DNA of 64,000 nucleotides from Herbaspirillum hiltneri N3 (GTDB taxonomy: Bacteria; Pseudomonadota; Gammaproteobacteria; Burkholderiales; Burkholderiaceae_D): NCBI RefSeq assembly GCF_001267925.1, contig NZ_CP011409.1:992001-1056000 (forward strand), written 5' to 3'. Both the position numbers and the translations under genes were made by a program. Position 1 is the stretch's first letter. Each line of letters starts with the position of its first letter. Positions 17,043 through 26,028 of the stretch are shown here, in pieces. Below the pieces are notes generated by a model. The model searched no databases and had not been told where the DNA came from. It worked only from the letters and a program-made list of their open reading frames with translations.

Positions 17043-17846
17043 ATGAGCAACGCAATCAACAACAAGCCCGGCACCGCCCTGATCACCGGCGCCTCGACCG
17101 GCATCGGCGCCACTTACGCAGACCGCCTGGCGCGCCGCGGCCACGACCTGATCCTGGTGGCGCGCGACGTCAAGCGCCTGGAAACCCTGGCCGAACGCCT
17201 GCGCAAGGAAACTTCCGTCAAGGTCGATATCCTGCCAGCCGATCTGGTCAACAAGGCCGACCTGCTGAAGGTCGAGCAACGCCTGCGCAGCGACGCTTCG
17301 GTGACGATGCTGGTCAACAACGCAGGCATGTCGATTTCCGGTGAACTGGCCGACGGCGACGTCGAACGCTACGATGCCATGATCCAGCTCAACATCACCG
17401 CCGTCCTGCGCCTGGCCGCAGCGGTTGCACCCGGCTTCATCGCACGCAAGGGCGGCACGCTGATCAATGTCTCCTCGGTGCTGGCGCTAGCGCCCGAAAT
17501 GTTCAACGGCACCTACAGCGGCACCAAGGCCTTCGTCCTGAACCTGAGCCAATCGCTGCAAAAAGAACTGGGCAAGCATGGCGTGCGCGTGCAAGCCGTA
17601 TTGCCGGGCGCCACCCGCACCGAGATCTGGGAACGTTCCGGCACCGGCATCGAAAACCTGCCGGCGGAAATGCTGATGGAAGTGGACGACCTGGTCGACG
17701 CCGCATTGTCGGGTCTCGACCTGGGCGAGCCGGTGACAATTCCGTCCTTGCCCGACGCCGCCCAATGGGAAACGCTGACCGCCGCACGTCACGCCATGGG
17801 CCCGAACCTGTCGCTCAGCAAGCCCGCCGCACGCTACCTCAAGTAA
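17043..17846 (+). CDS. Short-chain dehydrogenase/reductase
   Basis: Classical-type SDR of 267 aa. It has the cofactor motif TGASTGIG (15-22), NNAG (92-95), the catalytic Ser at about 145 in NVSS, and Tyr158/Lys162 in YSGTK. The Arg at 41 after the second strand suggests NADPH preference. Start 17043 has GGAG 7 nt upstream. It is the first gene of an SDR-HxlR-PanE operon with very small gaps. HxlR-linked oxidoreductases often act on quinones, aldehydes or other reactive carbonyls, but the substrate here is unknown. Confidence 0.9.
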   Translation: MSNAINNKPGTALITGASTGIGATYADRLARRGHDLILVARDVKRLETLAERLRKETSVKVDILPADLVNKADLLKVEQRLRSDASVTMLVNNAGMSISGELADGDVERYDAMIQLNITAVLRLAAAVAPGFIARKGGTLINVSSVLALAPEMFNGTYSGTKAFVLNLSQSLQKELGKHGVRVQAVLPGATRTEIWERSGTGIENLPAEMLMEVDDLVDAALSGLDLGEPVTIPSLPDAAQWETLTAARHAMGPNLSLSKPAARYLK

Positions 17847-17858
17847 GCCGTCACGCGC

Positions 17859-18263
17859 ATGCGTCACAAATGCATAGCCGATGCGGAATGCCCAGTCGCT
17901 TGCACACTGCAAATGGTGGGCGAGTGGTGGAGCATTCTGATTCTGCGTGACTGCCTGCGCGGATTGACGCGCTTCGACCAGTTTCAGAAAAATCTGGCAA
18001 TATCACCCAACATGCTGACGCGCCGTCTGCAAACGCTGGTTGACGCCGGCTTGCTGGAGCGGCGCCGATACTGTGAACATCCGCCCCGCCACGAGTACAT
18101 CCTGACCGAGCGCGGTCGCGATTTCCGTATCGTGATCGCGGCGATGTACGACTGGGGCAGCCGCCATTTGCCGATTGAAGGACAGACGGATCTGCCGCGG
18201 TCCTCATCGTTGCCGGGCGAGGATGCCGAAAATTATTTGCAGGGAAAAAGCGAGGAGATTTAG
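17859..18263 (+). CDS. HxlR-family transcriptional regulator
   Basis: Winged-helix regulator of 134 aa. It has the family N-terminus ECPVACTLQMVGEWWSILIL with Cys11, the cysteine position that senses electrophiles or oxidants in several HxlR proteins. Two more cysteines (5 and 15) are close. The recognition part is ISPNMLTRRLQTLVDAGLLE. It starts 13 bp after the SDR stop and ends 3 bp before the PanE-like gene. A shared motif suggests that it controls this operon and the divergent efflux genes at 20.8 kb. Confidence 0.9.
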   Translation: MRHKCIADAECPVACTLQMVGEWWSILILRDCLRGLTRFDQFQKNLAISPNMLTRRLQTLVDAGLLERRRYCEHPPRHEYILTERGRDFRIVIAAMYDWGSRHLPIEGQTDLPRSSSLPGEDAENYLQGKSEEI

Positions 18264-18265
18264 CA

Positions 18266-19198
18266 ATGCGAATTCTGGTGGTGGGAGCCGGCGCAGTCGG
18301 CGGATATTTTGGCGGCCGCATGCTGGCGGCAGGACGGGATGTCACTTTCCTGGTGCGCGAGAAACGCGCTCAACGATTGGCGCAGGACGGCCTGCAGATC
18401 AAGAGTCCGGTCGGCGACCTGAGCTTGCCGAATCCGCCCACGGTGCAAAAGCAAGATCTGCAGCAAGCCTATGACCTGGTCATCCTGAGCTGCAAGGCCT
18501 ATGACCTGGCCGACGCCATCGATTCCTTTGCCGCCGCAGTCGGACCGGATACCACCATCCTGCCGCTGCTCAACGGCATGCAACATCTCGATATGCTGGC
18601 AGCGCGTTTCGGCGCGGAAAAAGTCCTCGGCGGCCAATGCGTCATTGCCAGCACCGTCGATGCCGACGGCGCCATCCGCCATCTGAATACCTTCCACGGC
18701 ATGACCTTCGGCGAACGCGACGGTACCGAATCGCCGCGCGTGAAAGCGATCGGGCAGCAACTCGCCGGCGCCGGCTTCGACGTTGCCGTCAGCACCGCCA
18801 TCCTGCAATCGATGTGGGAAAAATGGATCATGCTGGCATCTTTGGCCGGCAGCACCAGCCTGATGCGTTCCAACATCGGCGACATCATGGCCGCCAGCGG
18901 CGGACTGGAATTCGTCAACGGCCTGCTCGGCGAAGCCAGCGGCGTCGCCGCCGCCAACGGCCATGCGCCGGGAGGCCCGTTCTTCGAACGCACGCGCAAG
19001 ATGCTCACCGAAACCGGTTCGACATTGACCGCGTCCATGTTCCGCGATATCGGCAACGGCGCGCGCATCGAAGCCGATCACATCATCGGCGACCTGCTGC
19101 GCCGCGGCCGCGAAGCGGCAGTCAAAACCGACTTGCTGCAAGTCGTCTACACCCATCTCAAGACCTACGAAGCGCGCCTGCTGCACCAGCCGGCCTGA
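18266..19198 (+). CDS. panE: 2-dehydropantoate 2-reductase (ketopantoate reductase family)
   Basis: NADPH-dependent reductase family, 310 aa. The N-terminus MRILVVGAGAVGGYFGGRML is a dinucleotide fold. The LSCKAYDL segment has the Lys-Ala-Tyr seen in the family, and the C-terminal helical domain includes WEKWIMLASLAGSTSLMRSN. It reduces ketopantoate to pantoate in CoA synthesis in the reference enzymes. Its position behind an HxlR gene and an SDR suggests it may instead be a paralogue reducing another 2-keto compound. It overlaps the operon context tightly. Confidence 0.87.
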   Translation: MRILVVGAGAVGGYFGGRMLAAGRDVTFLVREKRAQRLAQDGLQIKSPVGDLSLPNPPTVQKQDLQQAYDLVILSCKAYDLADAIDSFAAAVGPDTTILPLLNGMQHLDMLAARFGAEKVLGGQCVIASTVDADGAIRHLNTFHGMTFGERDGTESPRVKAIGQQLAGAGFDVAVSTAILQSMWEKWIMLASLAGSTSLMRSNIGDIMAASGGLEFVNGLLGEASGVAAANGHAPGGPFFERTRKMLTETGSTLTASMFRDIGNGARIEADHIIGDLLRRGREAAVKTDLLQVVYTHLKTYEARLLHQPA

Positions 19199-19252
19199 TC
19201 TGTCGCGGTCACCGGATACATGCGCCTCCGGACGGGGCGCATGCAGTTTCTT

Positions 19253-20731
19253 CTACCATCCTCCGCCCAGTGAGCGGAACGTCGACACCGCCGCACGCGC
19301 ATCGTCGGCGCGCACCTGGGCCAGCTGGTCGCGCGCATGCAGCAACAAGCGATCCTCCTCCAGCACCTCGGTCAGGCTCAGTACGCCGCCCTGATACGCA
19401 TCCTGCGTCGCGCTGCGTGCGCGTTGCCGCGCCGCCACTTCATCGGCCAGCTCGATGCTTTGCTTCTCCAGTTGCACCAGCGTCACGATGGCGTTCTCGA
19501 CATCTTCGGTGGCGCGCAGGATGGACTGGCGGTAACGCGCCAGCGCTTCCTGGTTGACGCCTTTGGCACGTGCGACTTCCGCATCGATGCGGCCGAAATC
19601 GAACAGGCGCCAGCGCAATCCCAACGCCGCCTGCGGCTGGAAACTGTCAGCGCTGAACAGGCCGGCAGCCCCCAAACTTTCAAAACCGAGCAAGGCCGAC
19701 AGCGACAGTTTCGGGTAGTACTCGGCCATGGCCACGCCGATGCGCGCATTCGATGCCGCCAGCTTGCGCTCAGCCGCCAGCACGTCGGGGCGGCGGCGCA
19801 ACAAGCCGGCGCTGCCATCGGCGACGCTGATGGCCGGCACGACAATATTGCCGTCCGCGCCTGCGTCCAGCTCGCGCGCGTAGGTGCCGGGCACTGCACC
19901 CATCAAGACGTCGAGGCGATTGAGCTGGCGCTCGAGTTCGGTGCGCAAGGGCGGTATGCCGGAGCGCGCCTGCGACAATTGCGCCTGCGCCAGGGCATCT
20001 TCACGCTGGTTGGATAAACCGTCGCGCAGGCGCAACTTCACCAGTCCCAGCAAGTTGTCGCTGGTCTGCACCTGGTCTTCGGCAATGCGGATGCGCGCCT
20101 GCGCACTGCGTATGCGGAAGTAGGCATCGGCAGCTTCCGCCGTGATCGAGATGCGCACGCCGAGATGATCCGCCTCGGCCGCGTCACGCTCGGCATCGGC
20201 GGCTTCGGCGCCGCGCTTGAACGAGCCGGCCAGGTCGGTCTCCCAGCTGGCGCCGACGCCGACGTCATACAAGGTCTGCGTGCGCTGATAGCCGGGAAAG
20301 CCGGACGCGATCTTGCCCAGCGGACTGTTGAGTGACTGGCGCTGGCGTCCGGCTTGCGTATCCAGGCCGACCTGCGGCAGCCGCTCGGCGCCGGCGTGGC
20401 GGGCCACTGCCTGCGCTTGCTCCACGCGCGCCAGCGAGGCTGCCAGGTCGAGATTCTGCTCCATTGCGCGCTGCACGATGCGGCTCAATACCGGATCGTT
20501 GAAGCCGGTCCACCACTGCTCAAGTTGTGGCATCGATGCTGCAGTCGCCGTGCGCTGTTCCAGCAGCGTCGCATTGTGGAATGACCCGGTCGTCACCGTC
20601 GGGGCCTGGTAATCGGGTCCGCTGGCGCAGGCCGTCAGGAAAATCCCCGCCGCCAACGCCACGGTCGTCAGCCGCGCCGCGCGCGATGCGGTGGCGTCCG
20701 CGGTGATGCCCATATATGTGCTGTTGCCCAT
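19253..20731 (-). CDS. Outer-membrane efflux lipoprotein, NodT/OprM family
   Basis: TolC-like outer-membrane factor of 492 aa with a lipoprotein signal, lipobox LTAC with Cys35. It has two OEP repeats. Start 20731 has AAGGGG upstream. It is divergent from an EmrA/EmrB pair, so the three probably make one tripartite exporter in spite of the opposite orientation. The HxlR-like sites in the 191-bp gap could control both directions. Confidence 0.9.
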   Translation of the reverse strand: MGNSTYMGITADATASRAARLTTVALAAGIFLTACASGPDYQAPTVTTGSFHNATLLEQRTATAASMPQLEQWWTGFNDPVLSRIVQRAMEQNLDLAASLARVEQAQAVARHAGAERLPQVGLDTQAGRQRQSLNSPLGKIASGFPGYQRTQTLYDVGVGASWETDLAGSFKRGAEAADAERDAAEADHLGVRISITAEAADAYFRIRSAQARIRIAEDQVQTSDNLLGLVKLRLRDGLSNQREDALAQAQLSQARSGIPPLRTELERQLNRLDVLMGAVPGTYARELDAGADGNIVVPAISVADGSAGLLRRRPDVLAAERKLAASNARIGVAMAEYYPKLSLSALLGFESLGAAGLFSADSFQPQAALGLRWRLFDFGRIDAEVARAKGVNQEALARYRQSILRATEDVENAIVTLVQLEKQSIELADEVAARQRARSATQDAYQGGVLSLTEVLEEDRLLLHARDQLAQVRADDARAAVSTFRSLGGGW

Positions 20732-20772
20732 GTCATTACCCCTTGAGAAGTGTCGGATGTTGTGTTTTAAAA

Positions 20773-20829
20773 AGTTACTTGCAAAATGATAGTCTCTAGT
20801 TTAATCTAACTATCAAAATGAAAGCAACT
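20773..20829. promoter_or_regulatory. Long imperfect inverted repeat in the OMF/EmrAB divergent promoter
   Basis: Arms at 20773-20793 (AGTTACTTGCAAAATGATAG) and 20809-20829 (ACTATCAAAATGAAAGCAAC) match as AGTTnCTTnCAnnnTGATAGT in inverted orientation. The right arm with its flank matches the element in the SDR promoter at 16976-16999. It is a likely binding site for the HxlR protein of the upstream operon. Confidence 0.65.
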
Positions 20830-20922
20830 GGCAGTTTCAAAAATTCTTTGTAGTAAAAAAATGCCGCAAGGCGACATCCATCGGGCGCAAGACAGACACT
20901 AGAGAAGGATTGGGGTATCAAG

Positions 20923-22068
20923 ATGACAACGCAGACAAATGCAACAGCGGGGGCAGCAACCACGGCAACGGCGACGCCCGTGGGCAAGAAGAAATTCATC
21001 AAATTTGCGGTGCTGGCGCTGGTCCTGCTGGCGGTGGCCGCTTATCTGATCTACTGGTTTGCGGAAGGCCGCCATTGGGAACATACCGACGATGCCTACG
21101 TCGGCGGCGACATCACCGTGATCGCGCCGAAAGTGCCGGGCAATATCGTCAAGGTGCTGGTTACCGACAACCAGCGCGTCAAGGCCGGCGACCTGCTGAT
21201 CAAGATCGATGACCGCGATTACGTCGCGGTGCTGGAAAAACTGGATGCCGCAGTACAAGCGCAGCAAGCCGCCTTGGCCAACATCGACGCCGAGCGCCGC
21301 CTGCAGGAAGCAGTGATCGAGCAGGGCAAGGCCGGTGTCGCCGCCAGCAACGCCGACCTGACCCGCACACGCGACGACCAGACGCGCTATCAAAGCCTGT
21401 CGGCCAAGTCGGCGGTGTCGGTGCAAAGCTTCCAGAAGGCCGACGCCGACTACAAGCAGGCGCAGGCCAACGGCCAGAAGGCGCAAGCCGGCCTGATTGC
21501 GGCGCAACGCCAGCTCGACGTGCTCGCCACGCAAAAGCAGAAAGTCCAGGCGGCCATGCAGCAAGCCGTCGCCGAACGCAATCTCGCTCAATTGAATGTC
21601 GCGTACACCGAACTGCGCGCACCGGTCGACGGCGTGGTCGGCAACCGGCGCGCACGCACCGGCGCATATGCCGCCACCGGCGCACAGCTGTTGTCGGTGG
21701 TGCCGGCCGACGGCTTGTGGGTCGACGCCAACTTCAAGGAGAGCCAGATCGCCCGCTTCCAGACCGGCATGACGGTGAAGATCAAGGCCGACGTATTGCC
21801 CGGTGAAACTTTCGAGGGCCACGTCGCCAGCATCGCACCGGCCACCGGGGCGCAGTTCAGCATCCTGCCCGCCGAAAACGCCACCGGCAATTTCACCAAG
21901 ATCGTCCAGCGCGTGCCCGTGCGCATCCTGCTCGACGGCGAGGCCGCCCGCCTGGGGAAATTGCGTCCCGGCCTGTCGGTGACGGCGGAGGTGGATGAGC
22001 GCACGGCCAATGCAGCCCATGCAGCCGATGCAGCCAGCGCAACCAACGCCACCGGCAAGCGGAGCTGA
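20923..22068 (+). CDS. emrA: EmrA/HlyD-type membrane fusion protein
   Basis: Periplasmic adaptor of 381 aa. It has one N-terminal transmembrane segment (about 26-47, FAVLALVLLAVAAYLIYW), then a barrel-sandwich part starting EHTDDAYVGGDITVIAPKVP, a coiled-coil hairpin (residues about 110-220, rich in Ala and Gln), and a C-terminal beta-barrel (FKESQIARFQTGM). The C-terminus is an Ala-His-rich tail. It is followed by the EmrB gene after 2 bp and divergent from the outer-membrane factor. Confidence 0.9.
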   Translation: MTTQTNATAGAATTATATPVGKKKFIKFAVLALVLLAVAAYLIYWFAEGRHWEHTDDAYVGGDITVIAPKVPGNIVKVLVTDNQRVKAGDLLIKIDDRDYVAVLEKLDAAVQAQQAALANIDAERRLQEAVIEQGKAGVAASNADLTRTRDDQTRYQSLSAKSAVSVQSFQKADADYKQAQANGQKAQAGLIAAQRQLDVLATQKQKVQAAMQQAVAERNLAQLNVAYTELRAPVDGVVGNRRARTGAYAATGAQLLSVVPADGLWVDANFKESQIARFQTGMTVKIKADVLPGETFEGHVASIAPATGAQFSILPAENATGNFTKIVQRVPVRILLDGEAARLGKLRPGLSVTAEVDERTANAAHAADAASATNATGKRS

Positions 22069-22070
22069 AC

Positions 22071-23648
22071 GTGAGCGCCGCTGCCATGGCGTCGCCTGCC
22101 GAACTGACGCAAAAGGCCAAGATCCTCGCCTTCGCCACCATGTGCGTCGGCATGTTCATCGCCCTGATCGACATCCAGATCGTCTCGGCCTCGCTGGCCG
22201 ATATCGGCGGCGGCCTGTCGGCCGGCGCGGATGAGACCGCCTGGGTCCAGACCAGCTACCTGATCGCGGAAATCATCGTCATTCCGCTGTCCGGATGGCT
22301 GGCGCGCGTGATGTCGACGCGCTGGTTGTTCAGCGCGTCGGCGGTCGGCTTCACCATCGCCAGCATGCTGTGCGGCATGGCGTGGGATATCAACAGCATG
22401 ATTTTCTTCCGCGCCCTGCAAGGCTTCCTCGGCGGCTCGATGATTCCCATGGTGTTCACTTCGGCGTTCTTCTATTTCTCCGGACATCAGCGCGTGATTG
22501 CAGCGGCCACCGTCGGTGCGCTATCTTCCCTGGCGCCGACGCTCGGACCAACCGTGGGCGGCTGGATCACCAGCAACTATTCCTGGCACTGGCTGTTCTT
22601 CATCAACCTGGTGCCGGGGATCTTTGTCGCGGTGGTGGTGCCGATGCTGGTGCGCATCGACAAGCCCAACCTGTCGCTGCTCAAGGGCGCCGACTATCTC
22701 GGCATGATCCTGCTGGCGGCCAGTCTCGGCTGCCTGGAATATTCGCTGGAAGAAGGTCCGCGGCTAGGCTGGCTGGGCGACGACGTCATCAGAACCACCG
22801 TATGGATTTCCATCGTCGCCGGCATCGGCTTTATCTGGCGCAGCCTGGCGTACGACAATCCGGTGGTCGATCTGCGCGCGCTCAAGGATCGCAACTTCGC
22901 GCTGGGCTGCTTCTTCTCTTTCGTCACCGGCATCGGCATCTTCGCCACGGTGTATCTGACGCCGGTGTTTCTGGCGCACGTACGCGGCTTCAGCGCGCTC
23001 GATATCGGGCTGGCGATCTTTGCCACCGGCCTGTTCCAGATCTGCGCGATTCCGTTCTACACCTATCTCGGGCGGCGCGTCGATCTGCGCTGGCTGATGA
23101 TGTTCGGCATGGCCTGCTTCGCGCTGAGCATGTGGAACTTCACGCCGATCACGCACGACTGGGGCTGGCGCGAGTTGCTGCTGCCGCAAGCCTTGCGCGG
23201 GTTCGCGCAGCAGTTTGCGGTGGCGCCGGTGGTGACGCTCACCTTGGGAGCGCTCAAGCCCGAGCGCCTGAAGCAGGCCTCGGGTTTGTTCAACCTCATG
23301 CGCAATCTGGGCGGGGCGATCGGCATCGCCGTGTGCGGCACGATTCTCAACGATCGCACCAACCTGCATTTCCTGCGCCTGGCGGAACATCTCAACAGCG
23401 CCAACGAATCGATGAACAATCTGCTGCAGAACACCGGCGCCAACATGCTGGCATGGGGGCTCGACGGCGGCAGCGCACCGACCGGCGCCTTGCAGCAGCT
23501 GTGGAAGCTGACCATGCGCGAAGCGCAGACGCAGACCTTCGCCGATGCCTTCCTGGCGGTAATGGTGTGTTTCCTGGTGGCGATCGTGCTGATTCCGCTG
23601 ATGCACAAAGTCGCGCCGCCGAAAGCACCGTCAGCCGACGCGCATTGA
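22071..23648 (+). CDS. emrB: EmrB-type MFS exporter (DHA2 family, 14 TM)
   Basis: Drug:proton antiporter of 525 aa, 14 predicted transmembrane helices. It has the motif ATMCVGMFIALIDIQIVSAS in helix 1 and a motif C-like GPTVGGWI in helix 5. The GTG start at 22071 has GGAG 6 nt upstream and follows the emrA stop by 2 bp. It should export toxic organic compounds through EmrA and the divergently encoded outer-membrane factor. Substrate unknown. Confidence 0.92.
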   Translation: MSAAAMASPAELTQKAKILAFATMCVGMFIALIDIQIVSASLADIGGGLSAGADETAWVQTSYLIAEIIVIPLSGWLARVMSTRWLFSASAVGFTIASMLCGMAWDINSMIFFRALQGFLGGSMIPMVFTSAFFYFSGHQRVIAAATVGALSSLAPTLGPTVGGWITSNYSWHWLFFINLVPGIFVAVVVPMLVRIDKPNLSLLKGADYLGMILLAASLGCLEYSLEEGPRLGWLGDDVIRTTVWISIVAGIGFIWRSLAYDNPVVDLRALKDRNFALGCFFSFVTGIGIFATVYLTPVFLAHVRGFSALDIGLAIFATGLFQICAIPFYTYLGRRVDLRWLMMFGMACFALSMWNFTPITHDWGWRELLLPQALRGFAQQFAVAPVVTLTLGALKPERLKQASGLFNLMRNLGGAIGIAVCGTILNDRTNLHFLRLAEHLNSANESMNNLLQNTGANMLAWGLDGGSAPTGALQQLWKLTMREAQTQTFADAFLAVMVCFLVAIVLIPLMHKVAPPKAPSADAH

Positions 23649-23717
23649 TCCGGAAATCTGTAGCCGGCCGGTGACGATCGCCGGCCGGATCCGCACGGTG
23701 GTCATCCCCCGGGCGAA

Positions 23718-24632
23718 CTAGTCGTCGCTGCTCGCACGTGCGATCAAGGTATTGAGGAAGGCGCGGGCGGCATCCGGCAAGGTGCGTCCCGACAAGGACT
23801 GAATCTCCATCTGCAGCGTGTTCATGTCGCGGTCGCGGATCGGCAATGCCACCAGCACGCCGTTGCGGACCATTTTGCGAATCGGCAGCCCCGCGGCAAA
23901 GGCCACGCCGTCGCCTGCGAGCACAAATCCCAGCAAGGCATTGATGGAATCGCTGCTCAGGGTCGGCTCCAGCAGCAGGTTCTTGCGGCTGCAGCACGCA
24001 TCGATCAGGCGCCGCATGGTGATGCTCTTCTGGGGAAGCGCGAGGGGATAGCCGACCAGCTCGGAGAGCACCACCTGCTTGCGCCCGGCCAGCGGATGCC
24101 TGGGGTGCATGACCGCAAGAATCGGGGCGCTCTGCGCATATTCCACCTTGATGTCGCGGTCGGGCGCCATCGTAAACGTCAGGCCGATGTCGACCGTGCC
24201 CTCGCGAATCGCCTGCGCCACGTCGCCGGCATTGCCGACCGACAGCTGGAAGCGGATGCCGCTGTGCCTCCGGCGAAAGTGTTCGATCGCCGCTGGCAGG
24301 AAGTCCAGCGCAAAACCCTCGGTGCTGGCCAGTTTGACTTCGCCGCGCCGCAAGCCTTTCAGCGCCAGCAGCTCGTTGCCGATACGTTCGGTTTCCAGCT
24401 GGGCGCGCAGGGCGTGGGCCGCCAGCAGTTCGCCGGCAGCGTTCGGCCTCATGCCGCGCGAAACGCGTTCGAACAGCTGCGTATCCAGTTCATCCTCGAG
24501 CCGCGCAATTTGCCGGCTGATGGCGGAAGACGCAACATTCAGCGTCAGGGCCGCCTCGGTGATCGAGCCTCGCCGCACCACTTCCAGAAAGTAGCGTATC
24601 GAGGTTCCCTGCAGGACGCGGGTATTGGTCAT
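23718..24632 (-). CDS. LysR-family transcriptional regulator
   Basis: Regulator of 304 aa. The HTH runs over residues about 8-65 (IRYFLEVVRRGSITEAALTL, ASSAISRQIARLEDELDTQL). It is divergent from an MFS-amidase-oxidoreductase cluster with a 130-bp gap, and is its likely regulator. It is a close paralogue of the LysR at 38995-39897: both share the RYFLEVVR and NVASSAISRQI segments and a FDxG-like effector core. Start 24632 was preferred to 24698 because the extra residues lie before the family N-terminus. Confidence 0.88.
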   Translation of the reverse strand: MTNTRVLQGTSIRYFLEVVRRGSITEAALTLNVASSAISRQIARLEDELDTQLFERVSRGMRPNAAGELLAAHALRAQLETERIGNELLALKGLRRGEVKLASTEGFALDFLPAAIEHFRRRHSGIRFQLSVGNAGDVAQAIREGTVDIGLTFTMAPDRDIKVEYAQSAPILAVMHPRHPLAGRKQVVLSELVGYPLALPQKSITMRRLIDACCSRKNLLLEPTLSSDSINALLGFVLAGDGVAFAAGLPIRKMVRNGVLVALPIRDRDMNTLQMEIQSLSGRTLPDAARAFLNTLIARASSDD

Positions 24633-24762
24633 GGTTTCATTGTAGAAGTGGTTTGCCGAATCGGCAATCGATTGTTCGAAACTTTGTTCTTGTTGCAAAC
24701 CACCGGCACCCTTAGGATGGACTCATCAGCGTGAGTCAATTCCATCCGGGAAGGAACTGAGC

Positions 24763-25995
24763 ATGAAGGCAACAACAGAAGCGGGCAAATACAAATACGT
24801 GGTGCTGGCCCTGCTGTACCTGGGCTGGTGCGTCTCGTACATCGATCGCGCCGCGATCACGTTTGCGGCCACCTACATCGCCGGCGAATTCCAGCTCAAG
24901 CCTTCCGACCTCGGCATCTTGCTGAGCAGCTTCTTCCTCGGCTATTCACTGCTGCAATTGCCGGGCGGCTGGCTGGCCGACCGCTTCGGATCGCGTCCGG
25001 TGATCGTGATTTCCATCCTGATGTGGTCGGTGTTTACCGCCTTCACCGGGCTGGCCTGGTCGATCTCCAGCCTGGTCATCATCCGCTTCGTGTTCGGTCT
25101 CGGAGAGGGCGCGTTTCCCGCTGCCAGCGTCAAGGGCGTGGCAGAGACCTTCAGCAAGGAAGAGCGGCCCAAGATGTCGTCGCTGCTGATGTCCTCCAAC
25201 TATGTCGGCAGCATGTTGGCGCCACTGATCATTGCACCGATGATCATCCAGTTCGGCTGGCGCAACGTGTTCCACTACATCGGCATCGCCGGCCTGGCGT
25301 TTGCGCTGATGTACTGGTTCGTGGTGAAGCCGGTCAGGGCGGCCAGGGGCGATGCCGCCGCAGAGGCGGAAAAGAAGGCGATCAACAAGCAAGCCTTCCG
25401 CACGCTGCTGAAGATGCCGCTGATGTGGCAGATCGTGGCGGTCTGGTTCGGCCTGAGCATCGTCAACAAGGGACTGGATTCCTGGATGCCGACGTACCTG
25501 ATGACGCAGCGCGGCCTGAACCTGAAATCGGTCGGGCTGCTGTTGCCGTTGCCGTATGTACTGGCGGGCATCGCCACCGGTATCGGCGGCTGGGTGATGA
25601 TGCGATTCTTCGACGGGCGCGAACGCTATCTGCTGATCGGCAGTTCGATATTGACGGCCATCTTCGTGTATTGCATGTACACCTCGAACAGCGTCGCCGC
25701 CCTGATCACGTATCAGTGCATCGCCTATTTCTTCAAATCCTTCGTCTTGGCGACCTGCATCGCGCTGCCGACCAAGATGCTGCCCGCCAATCTCATCGGC
25801 ACCAGTATCGGCATGGTCAACCTGGGCGGCCAGTCGGCCGGCTTCATTTCGCCGCTGGTCATCGGCTTCCTGGTCAGCGCCTTCAGCAACTACGACTATG
25901 CGTTCAGTTTCCTGATTGCCGCGGCCTGCTTCTCGGTGCTGGTCAGCCTGTTCATCCGCACCCTGAAATCATCGGCCTATGCGCAGCACGCCTGA
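24763..25995 (+). CDS. MFS transporter, anion:cation symporter (ACS) family
   Basis: Twelve-helix importer of 410 aa. It begins YKYVVLALLYLGWCVSYIDR and has the ACS signature GWLADRFGSRPVIV in the first cytoplasmic loop. ACS members take up organic acids and sugar acids with protons or sodium. It starts after GGAAGGAAC and leads into an amidase and a FAD oxidoreductase, so it probably imports an amide- or amine-bearing carboxylate that these enzymes degrade. Confidence 0.88.
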   Translation: MKATTEAGKYKYVVLALLYLGWCVSYIDRAAITFAATYIAGEFQLKPSDLGILLSSFFLGYSLLQLPGGWLADRFGSRPVIVISILMWSVFTAFTGLAWSISSLVIIRFVFGLGEGAFPAASVKGVAETFSKEERPKMSSLLMSSNYVGSMLAPLIIAPMIIQFGWRNVFHYIGIAGLAFALMYWFVVKPVRAARGDAAAEAEKKAINKQAFRTLLKMPLMWQIVAVWFGLSIVNKGLDSWMPTYLMTQRGLNLKSVGLLLPLPYVLAGIATGIGGWVMMRFFDGRERYLLIGSSILTAIFVYCMYTSNSVAALITYQCIAYFFKSFVLATCIALPTKMLPANLIGTSIGMVNLGGQSAGFISPLVIGFLVSAFSNYDYAFSFLIAAACFSVLVSLFIRTLKSSAYAQHA

Positions 25996-26028
25996 TACCT
26001 CCCGCCTCCCGCTATCTCAAGGATTTTT

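Noticed and set aside
23664-23688. CCGGCCGG hairpin downstream of the first EmrB gene as a terminator
   Set aside because: Both arms are self-complementary and no T-run follows; it may help Rho-dependent ending but cannot be called an intrinsic terminator.
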